This document shows, piece after piece, positions 56,101-64,000 of a stretch of DNA of 64,000 nucleotides. The first letter of the stretch is position 1. Each line of letters starts with the position of its first letter. The notes under the pieces are model-generated. The model was not told the DNA's origin. It did no database searches and saw only the letters and a program-made list of their open reading frames with translations. The position numbers and the translations under genes were made by a program. Origin of the DNA: Trichosphaerium sp. ATCC 40318 (taxonomy: Eukaryota; Discosea; Flabellinia; Trichosidae); contig JALMLS010000369.1 of NCBI GenBank assembly GCA_038496445.1, positions 1-64,000 of the forward strand, given 5' to 3'.

Positions 56101-57407
56101 GTACAACTTGAGCTGTATCTCGATACAATACAATACCAGTACGATATCCATACTCTCCAAGTTTGAGCGGTGCGATCACGTCAATGATGAATTGGAAGTA
56201 GGAGTCCCAATTAAAGTTCTCGCAACACTCTGAGAATGATGGTCTGTTGAAATGACCAAAACCACTACCGCTAGAAATGCATGATGTAGCTTACATACAA
56301 TTTAGTTTTAGACTGATATAATTGTTATTAACAACGCACCTCCTATCTCACAAGTTCTTGAGTTCAACGCATTTGCAGAAGCATCAACAACTACAACATA
56401 GCGTTAGTTGAAGTAGTAAAAGTAAGTAGCTCTTACCAAACATTAGATCTGTTGTATCAACACAAAGTGAATCACTGCAATTCGCAAGTAGTACATTAGG
56501 ATAAAAAAAATCGTTTAAAATAAAGCTAAAATCGAGTGCAATACCATCATGAAATTCCATCCTAAGTGAAATCGAGTGAGAATAAAGTTCAAAAATATTA
56601 CTAAAGTCAACGTACCTTACAAGAGAAGGTCCTTCGAAATACAAGTGTCTAGCATCTAGGAAAGTGCCAGAAGCGCCTTCATAAGGTTCTCTTGAGTACC
56701 GCGTCCTATATCCAGGTAAGTACATCCTTTGGTTAAGGGTCCTCAAGACCATATTCTTAATGAGGAGATGGCGAAAAAAAAAGAAGATTACGTGGTAAGG
56801 TTATTTTCAAATCGAGGCGGTTGGCCAGGAATTACAAAAGGAAACACGGCTCGATGAAGAATTGTTACATTTTGAGTTTCGACTTGTCCTGGAGACCAGA
56901 ACTGTGTAAATGGTGCGTTGTATCCCAAATCCAATGTTGTTGATTTTACACGCTTGACACAGCTACCATCGCATGTTTTAAATTGTGTCAAAGTATTCTA
57001 AAAGTGATATGAGATATTGAGATGTGAACGTTTTTGTTTGCTTTTTTTTTTGGATCAAAAGCCATTTTAGTTGAAGACTCCTTGCTTATTTTTTATAGCG
57101 TACAGTTAGGTAGTCATGCTGTTCAATGATATAGTCATTTGATATTTTAAAGTACATAATTAATCCAGTTACACCAATAAAGCTGTCTTCAGTATACTCG
57201 AAGCCGAATTCGCCATATTGTTTAGGCTTAAAACAAACAAAATTAGAAATAACGTTACAACCCACGTGTTTACGCTAAATAACGTACGAAGCTCTCATCG
57301 GAACTGTTGTACTTGACTGCTAGCGCTGTGAATAGATAAATGGATACAGCAGCATCTACAGTAACAATAAAAAGCAATACGATAGCTACGTATAGCTTTG
57401 TCTTCAT
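53179..57407 (-). CDS. receptor tyrosine kinase with vWA ectodomain (copy K3)
   Basis: The start at 57407 gives a clean signal peptide (MKTKLYVAIVLLFIVTVDAA). Domain order is as in K1 and K2: unknown N-terminal domain (CDGSCVKRVKSTTLDLGY near 56960), vWA (FNWDSYFQFIIDVIAPLKL near 56200, on to about 55680), CTDC-like Cys modules (DCDDGKICTFERC near 55480; CNYSYCDITTGTC near 55070), Pro/Thr stalk (54625-54700), membrane helix near 54430-54500, juxtamembrane segment in frame with the kinase (SRVPEGMLRRDELIFGKKLG), and all tyrosine-kinase motifs. The C-terminus is shorter than in K1 and K2 (ends DSTESET). The vWA exon is nearly identical to those of K1 and K2, whereas the N-terminal exons are clearly diverged. 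Confidence 0.83.
54625..54700 (-). repeat. Pro-Thr stalk minisatellite in K3
   Basis: Three xPPTT units (x = L, L, V) lie between VPTT and ITPTT flanks. The unit number equals K2 but the residue order differs. Confidence 0.8.
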
Positions 57408-57863
57408 TGCTGAAAGAAGACGTAATATGTTTCGTTAGCTTTTCTCCGGAGAATAAACTTGAACAGCTTTTGTATTATTTGTATTTGACTACTTCACGTA
57501 AAGTAGACTACAATAAACCAAAAAGAACCAAATGACTTGAATCACGTGGTGACTCGGGTTACAAATTCACTAAATAAATAACGATATTGCACTGTTCTTA
57601 GCCTCGATTTTGTACCTTCCTTGTAACGGCAGTTACTTGCTTCCTTGAGGCTTTCATTGAATACATCCGAGGTTAGCTCGAGTATTAAGGGGATAATCCG
57701 TGTACCGTATCGCTAGCTAGCGATTACTAGCACCAACACTAGTTTTCCTGGCGTTGTGACCTGTCACGGCACATGCTCACTTTTCGATGGCGCTTTTTCA
57801 ACCCACATTAAATTCACCTGGCGCAGAGTACTTTACCTTCCTTTGTTACTATAACTTTGTTTT
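57408..57863. other. gap between K3 and FAN1
   Basis: About 455 bp containing a CACGTG near 57543. No supported gene. It probably holds the K3 promoter and the FAN1 3' end. Confidence 0.55.
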
Positions 57864-60800
57864 TTATGATACATCAGGTTTCTCTAGTTCAAAATCAAAT
57901 ATTTCTTCGCAGTCTACGCCTGTTAGGTGTAACGCTGTGTCATCGCATTTAGAAGATTTTGTTTCAGTTACATGGCATACTTCTACAGTAGCTCCAGAAC
58001 TAATCAACTTATCAATCCAGATACGCTGCTTGTCGCTCAGACTTCAAACAAAAAATATTAGCATCAAACAATTAAAAAAAAGGTGCTACAGAACGTACGT
58101 ATCTCTTGGTCCCTTGACCTCTGAGAATTTTGCTTCTTTCCTTTCTATATTCCATAATACCAAATCAGGCATACCACTCGTTGAGTGGTGAAAATCTTTA
58201 CATAACTTATCACATACACCAGCAATAACACGACCACCTAACAACTTTTAAGGAAAAAAATTGCATTCACTGCTTCTTACCTAAACATCTTGCTATTGTT
58301 CTAAGCACAGGCAGTGATTGTCCTTCCCAATTAATACCGCGACATACGACACCTTAATTTATTGAGCATTTTTCAAAGGTTGAAGGGGTACCTTGATAGG
58401 ACTGCCAAGACTGCTCGATTTTATTAATCATCCAGCTATCATCATCTTTTCCACTATTCTCAATAACCTTTAGCCTTGGATCAATAAGATCTTTTCGTGA
58501 TATATAAAATGCCTATTAGATTATTAATACAATCGTTTTATTTGATAACCTTCATTACCTCAGTAGAAAAATCAAGAGGAGCCTAAAATATCAACAAAAA
58601 ACATGTTAGTTTTCCAAACCCAAATATTCAAAAAAAAAAAGTACGAACCTCTTGATACGGTGTTTGAAACACATAAGGTACATCAGCAGTAAATATAATA
58701 TCCCAAAATAGTAGTACATACAAAGCGCTAAAAGGTCCACCTTCACAATGAATACCAGCAAAATGCTTGCAAACAAGTGTTAATAAATACTAAAGTCTAA
58801 AGAATCAAGCACCTCAGCAAATTTATAGTACTGCAAACAAAGTTGCTCCACGTTTACCATACGACCATTATATCCAGTAAATAAGCTCTTTTGAGCTACT
58901 TTCTTATTTATAGGGACACCATATAGTAACTTCTTTGTGCCTGGTCTAATCTTACCAGCTAATGTCTTCGCACAATAGTAAGGAAAAACTAAGAACAGCT
59001 TCGTAGGTTAACGTACACAAAATTTATCTGGAAGTGCCTTCCATGTGAAGGGTGCCTTCCAAAGACGAGCCATACGCCGTTCAAGGCATAAACGCTCTCC
59101 ATCACAAAGAGTAGTATCCTCAAGGGCTTTGAACTGTTAGCCAAAGTGGGTAAACAAGGAATTTGCTAATACCTTTTTGGCACCAATTAAATGCTTTTTG
59201 CTTCATTTTGAGATGTTCTAAGTTAAGAATCAATCGATTCCACCAATGCCTACACAAACAATAAATTATTTAAGTATATTTAGTCCACTCACCCTCTTCG
59301 ATGCATGCAATAAGGAGACTCAAGCAATTTTTGTAAAAGTTTCAAAGCTGCCTTAAACATTTTTTTTAGATCTACTTCGAGACGTTCTAACGTACTTTGT
59401 ACTCTTTAGCTCTTTCTAGAAGTGATACAACTACAGTTAATATAGAAGCATAAACCCATCCATCAGTAAAACGAAGGAGAAACATGTTTTTCCCAACATC
59501 TAAATGCGATAGCGTTCCAGATGATTTTCGTGAAAGATATTTTTTAGCTGCTTTTGGCATCTCCTATTTCGAGTTATTACAACTTTTACCTTGTAGCGTA
59601 CCTTTTTAGCAACAACTGCTATATCGTTTACTAATTCTAAAGTCTCCCTAGGAGTTCTTTTCACCTGTTTGGTATCTTCTAAAACGATATTACAAACAAC
59701 CAACAAGAAAGCTCTTCGTACTGTTAAATTTTCTGTTTCGGTCATCTGGACCATAACCCAAGATCTCTGTTATATTCTCAGCATATGTTAACGCTGCTTC
59801 GTAAGCACTCAATTCATCTCTAGATTGAAATACTGACACTGGAGTGAACGTATCAACATTGGCAATTGTATAAGTCTTGGAGTATTTCCTACAACGAAAA
59901 TGAACAAAAAGAAGTATTATCACGCTTGTACTTTTCCTGTGTATCGCCATCGGCAATTTCATTATCTCCATCGTCTGTTCCATCTTGATTTTTACATCTT
60001 CCTTTCGTGATAAGTACTTAGGGTATGTAATAGCACCAAAGTTCGATAGTAAAATAACAGAAGCATCCTCTTGTCTGTTCAGGAAGAACAAACGATGTAC
60101 ACGCCTGAAGAAATCAGAGGGCACCTTCGCTATCTTGATACAATGGCCAGCTACCTATTTGAATGCGCACGTTAAAAAAGTAATATCACGTGCAGAAAAA
60201 ACGCGTACTTTAAAAATAGCCTTCTTCAGTGGACTACTTGTTGCAGCTTTTCCAAAAAGTGTTTGCTGAACAGGACCAGTACGTTTCTTTGGTACACCCT
60301 CGCTACTCTTATCTAATTCGCCTTCCGCGAAATCAACCATATCACACTTGTTTTTAGGTCTTTTAGAAGCTTTCATAGACCGCCAAGTAACACACTGTGG
60401 AAGAACCTAAAAATACAAAAGTAAGGCCTATGATTTCTTGCTTTAGATTACCTGCTTAATCTGTGGTACTGTTAGAGTAGCCAAAAGGCTCTTTGCACCC
60501 ACATAAGGATCTTGAGTGTCGGGAAGCTGATTTGAGTGTTCAAAAAAGTCTAGTTTAACAAGAAGTGCTATGGTAACTTTAGGAAGAAAGGCACAAATAA
60601 AGAGTTCGTACAAATTACATTTGGGATGTCTTCTATTTCTTGGTAGTTGAGCTTATCTATTGGAAACCATGGCCCTTTTCTGTAAAAGAGCCTTACAAAC
60701 AATCGCCTACAGTTCATGTCTAAACTAGAAAATGGTCAGCAACGTTGAACAAACGCAACTAAGTGCACCTCTCGAAAGACGCCATCAAGCCTTCTTCGGC

Positions 60801-61498
60801 ATCATTAAATAAATGCCTATCTTTCTTCCACACAATCTTTAGAACAGTATCAAAGTTTTTGAGGTAGTAGTTAACAACATAAGTACGAGCTTCCTCATTA
60901 ATCGCTGATTCCCCAACATCAGTCATATTCACATCTTCATCTGCGTTTGGGATATCACGTTTTTTCTTGAACTCTGATTTCTTTTTTGGCTTTTTTAGTA
61001 ACGGCGGAGGTTCTTCTTTTTGCTCTTCTGCTTCTTGTTTCTGTTCATCTTTTACTTCGCACACATTCATAGTATCCAATAACATGTCGGTTTGGCTTGT
61101 GTCCGTTGAAAAGTCTGGTTTTGGCAATGCAGCAGAATCCTCTTGTTCAGAGTCTGAGGAGTCTATAATGTAGATTGGGGCTTCTAATTACCGGTTATGC
61201 GACGAAAACGGTTTGATCACGTACGTGTATTATTTGGAGCAAGTTTACTAGGTGTGTTCGAGCGACTTATAGGCTTTTTTTGCTCGTTTGTGGCTGCTGG
61301 AGAAAAGTATTTTAAAAGCGATAGAGACTTCGCCTTTGCGCTCAACCTGCGCTTTTTCTTCGGTCTTGTATCTTTTTTCGCGTTTCCCTTTCGCTTTTTG
61401 CCCGATTGGCTTTGCTTAGACTTACGCTTTGATGATGACCCGCTTTCATTGTTGCCCTTCGAAACAAGCTGTTTTAGGCTATTTAAACCTCGCAGCAT
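57864..61498 (-). CDS. FAN1: FAN1, Fanconi-associated structure-specific nuclease
   Basis: FAN1 is a nuclear 5'-flap endonuclease/exonuclease used in interstrand-crosslink repair. The start at 61498 (MLRGLNSLKQLVSKG) is followed by a basic, probably nuclear-localising stretch (GKKRKGNAKKDTRPKKKRR) and LSLLKYFSP, resembling a PIP-type motif. After an intron comes APIYIIDSSDSEQED, a likely SUMO-interacting motif. The SAP/TPR part has YVVNYYLKNFDTVLKIVW and NCRRLFVRLFYRKGPWFPID. The C-terminal VRR-NUC domain has GMPDLVLWN and FSEVKGPRD, giving the PD-ExK catalytic residues, then IDKLISSGATVEVCHV. The stop is at 57864. About 20 short introns are present. No UBZ zinc finger was seen at the N-terminus, unlike vertebrate FAN1. 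The frames look intact. Confidence 0.9.
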
Positions 61499-61730
61499 CT
61501 TCGCAAATTCCAGGTACAATAAAAACCTTCTATGTAGCTGCGAACTACACCCAAACGGCCCGCTTTATATGACAGCCTGAACAAAATGATTGGAGACGAA
61601 AGTTGACATTAATTGAAAAGCGCCTTTACTTGGCGCCAAAATAATTTACAAGAGCTTTTAAATACATCACATACACGCGAAGAACAAGTCTATTGCAGTG
61701 CTTGCCACAGTCATGAATAATGAAACACCA

Positions 61731-62397
61731 TCAAAGCGGACCATGTTGTGAAAAAACGTTCTGCTGTGGTACAACAGGGTTTGCTTGAACGCTTGTAGGT
61801 ACTTGAATCACTGGCGTTGGTGTCGCTAATGATATCACTGGTGTATGTGCATTAGGTGTCATAACGATGTTCGCTTGTTGTGCTTGCTGAGCTGCAGCAG
61901 CTGCCTGAGCGGCGGCTTGAGTTCGTTTTGATTTTTGCCTTGCTGATGCTGCGCGTTTGACTGGTGGTTTCTTCTTCGCAGGCGTTGACGTTCGCTTTTT
62001 ACGTTGCCGTGTTGACGTCCGTGTTGTAGGTTCTGCTGCTTCTACAAATACGTTAGTTGGGTGTCCCTACGCGCTGCCAATTACCCTGAGCAGTCTCCGC
62101 ATCAATTAACTTGTCAAGTAAAAATCTACACTTTGTGAATACACGTTAGAGGTAATGACGTACTTATTCTCTTTTGTGAGGGACTTTATGCGCTTCTTGG
62201 CAGAGTGCAACTCCTCAGAGAGGGAATAGGATGTCTAGAGAAATAAACTTGTTATTATTATTTATTGCGTAGACACTGGCAATATGCTCCAGAATAAAAC
62301 GCACTTCTAACAGCTCATAGTATTTTCTTTTTAAAATCTTTGCTTCATCAGCTACTGCGTTATCGTTTGTACCAGCAACATCGTTGGTTGTACTCAT
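61731..62397 (-). CDS. INO80 complex subunit E-like protein
   Basis: The start at 62397 reads MSTTNDVAGTNDNAVADE, then KILKRKYYELLE. A GTGCGT donor splices to TSYSLSEELHSAKKRIKSL and on to TKENKFLLDKLIDAE. This coiled coil (K/R-Y-x-E-L followed by a FLLDKL box) matches the conserved block of INO80E subunits of the INO80 chromatin remodeller. The last exon is low-complexity: basic AT-hook-like runs (TRQRKKRTSTPAKKKPP) and an Ala/Gln stretch, ending VFSQHGPL at 61731. The length of about 170 residues is reasonable for the family. The family call rests on the coiled-coil block only. Confidence 0.6.
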
Positions 62398-62468
62398 CGA
62401 GTTGGCGGCATTAAATGTTTAGTCTCATCATTTCTTAACCAAACACAAACTACTAGAACTGTATTAAC
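62398..62468. promoter_or_regulatory. very short divergent promoter
   Basis: Only about 70 bp separate the INO80E-like start (minus) from the first candidate ATG of the plus-strand small gene (62469). The two must share promoter sequence. No TATA-like element is obvious. Confidence 0.45.
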
Positions 62469-63097
62469 ATGGGTGGTGGACAGAGGTGCGTGGCAAAGAA
62501 TATACGGTAAAATGGCTCTATTAACACTATACAAGATACCCTTACCCAGCAAAAGTTTGGAGTCCTCTAGGAGGTAAATAGAATGAATTTACACGATAAT
62601 TTAAATTAAAACGATTCGTAGGTTGGTGGCTGGAAGAATACCCTAAAGGGTGGCAACGCTCTGTATTTCGCGTTGGCGTTGTTTCAGTGTTCTTTATTGG
62701 TGGTAAGTCCAAATAACTTTGTCATTGTAGCGTTTAATAGAGCAATTAGGAATAACCTACCTCAGTTTGCGTTTGGCGGTACGCAATAGCTAATTTTTAA
62801 CTTGGAAAAAAAAAAAAAGAAAACTCACACTCTGTTTAGCACCGTGCGCGCAATGAAAATCTTCACCACAGATACTGGCGTCCGTCAATTTCACAAGCCA
62901 TATCACCACACATCAGAGAAGACATTCCAAACTACGATCAATTGATGAAAGAGTACAAAGAACGCCCAAGAGCATCTTTCTGGTCTCGTTTCTTGCCAGG
63001 CGGTGGTACGTTAAATTTACAAGGACGGGCACAAAAGAGAAAACAAACACCTTTTCATTATCGTGAATTGCACTAACGTCGTACAGATGGTCATTAA
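62469..63097 (+). CDS. small one-helix protein, possibly mitochondrial, unrecognised
   Basis: Two exons are convincing: GWWLEEYPKGWQRSVFRVGV running into a hydrophobic VVSVFFIG (62622-62702), and NLHHRYWRPSISQAISPHIR then EDIPNYDQLMKEYKERPRA, ending WSRFLPGG (62841-63004). A last exon adds DGH and stop at 63097. One membrane helix with tryptophan- and arginine-rich flanks and about 110 residues resembles accessory subunits of respiratory complexes, but I cannot name it. The start is uncertain: ATG 62469 with a small second exon (KVWSPLGG) fits only with a weak donor, and the phase between the two main exons is not resolved. Confidence 0.5.
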
Positions 63098-63415
63098 TTC
63101 AACTGAGGCATTAGAATAACACAAGAAGTATAAAGTCTTTTGCAAGCAAGTTGTAATTTTGCTATTCATTTTTACGTGCTTTCACGCGCACAATCAATAA
63201 ACAAAAAGAAACCGTTGTATTTATTTGCTCATTAATTGGCAAGTCGGAAATCTAAGCAGCAGTTTCGCCAACTTTGGTCAAGTTTTGTAAAATTGCTCTT
63301 AATTGAAAGCGTATTGCTATATAACCATCGCTGGCGTATATTACGTTGAAGCTGCTATAGCACTTGGCAGTGGTACTACAAAGTGCTATAAACAGACTTT
63401 TTGTGTTCGCACACA
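63098..63415. other. gap before the last gene
   Basis: About 320 bp with no supported gene. It should contain the promoter of the gene at 63416. Confidence 0.5.
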
Positions 63416-63988
63416 ATGGAGAGCGAGGTAGCGTAATATATCTAATAGCAACGCCAAATTAATGACAATAAGCTTGGATTATTAAATCAACTCGAAAATG
63501 TAAAGCTACTGAAGCCCTCAGTAAAGGAGAACAGGAACAGGCGAATTCTAGATGAAAGTATGCGCTTGGATGCTTTCCTAAACTCCACAAATGCCGCTAG
63601 GGTTCCCAACTCTGTGGTATTGCACCCGCTCCTGAAAAACATCAAGGAAATGCTTCGCGAAAGTGGCATAACGCGAAACGAAGAAAGTGACACTGTAACG
63701 GTCATGCCAACAGCTCACAGCATTCAACAAGAAGGGTTTCACGTCGTTCATAACTTCATATGCTCGGTAGCGGCTGGCAATTTTGATTCAGAGATATTCT
63801 TTGGTTTTTGTGGCCACGTATGTGGTAAAGAACCTATTGCCGCGTTTTTTATAAGAAGCGGCGGTGCGACAACTGTAAATACGCTCTATGAGCAGGATAG
63901 GACGCATGCATATTTTCTACATTTGCTGGCCTCCCTATCAACAACACGTACGCTTATTGCGCTCCAAGCGCTTCTTGCAATTTATTGA
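63416..63988 (+). CDS. unrecognised protein at right edge
   Basis: A single open frame encodes QRQINDNKLGLLNQLENV, then RILDESMRLDAFLNSTNAAR, a middle segment (HPLLKNIKEMLRESGI) and a C-terminus with alternating hydrophobic residues (FFGFCGHVCGKEPIAAFFI), ending LIALQALLAIY at 63988. ATG 63560 is internal to this conserved-looking frame. ATG 63416 joins in phase only if 63428-63448 (GT...AG, 21 bp) is removed, which would be an unusually small intron. Further exons beyond the window are possible. No domain is recognised; the helical pattern could be HEAT/ARM-like. Confidence 0.45.
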
Positions 63989-64000
63989 TGTGTCCTGTAG

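Overview
The window is nuclear DNA from a eukaryote. It is AT-rich and gene-dense, with intergenic gaps mostly under 0.6 kb. Coding regions are cut by many short introns of roughly 40-140 bp, and their donors are very often GTACGT. I see no operons, phage, IS elements, tRNA, rRNA or CRISPR. Receptor-type tyrosine kinases, an MST/STRAD-like STE20 kinase, ATM, FAN1 and SUEL-lectin modules point to a unicellular relative of animals (holozoan) or, less likely, an amoebozoan. I cannot fix the species. Gene models were spliced by eye, so outer coordinates are firmer than individual exon edges.

Region 1 (1-13.2 kb) holds four copies of one gene family. The family encodes type I membrane proteins with a secreted parallel-beta-helix (pectate-lyase-like) ectodomain, one C-terminal transmembrane helix and a short tail. 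Two copies are damaged and lie in a large inverted duplication (1-2314 against 3091-5435). Two appear intact (5831-8674 plus, 10292-13173 minus) and converge on a small STE20-family gene whose spliced catalytic motifs look like a pseudokinase.

Region 2 (13.7-42.1 kb) is mainly conserved housekeeping and secreted-enzyme genes: a complete ATM/Tel1 checkpoint kinase gene; a divergent mitochondrial PPR protein; a secreted GH78 alpha-L-rhamnosidase carrying two SUEL (rhamnose/galactose-binding) lectin modules, one nested inside the C-terminal beta-sandwich; a DOMON plus copper type II monooxygenase of the dopamine-beta-hydroxylase type; a small membrane protein; a TPR/ankyrin/MYND protein; and a SANT/Myb-like protein.

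Region 3 (43.5-57.4 kb) is a tandem head-to-tail array of three receptor tyrosine kinases with one architecture: signal peptide, unknown N-terminal domain, vWA domain, Cys-rich CTDC-like modules, Pro-Thr stalk, transmembrane helix and tyrosine kinase. The first copy seems to carry a juxtamembrane frameshift.

Region 4 (57.8-64 kb) holds FAN1 (DNA interstrand-crosslink nuclease), an INO80E-like chromatin subunit in divergent orientation to a small one-helix protein, and an unrecognised protein near the right edge.

The most unusual material is the two cell-surface families, both multicopy and apparently shaped by inverted duplication, gene conversion and repeat-length change. They could act in recognition of cells, prey or matrix, but that is inference.
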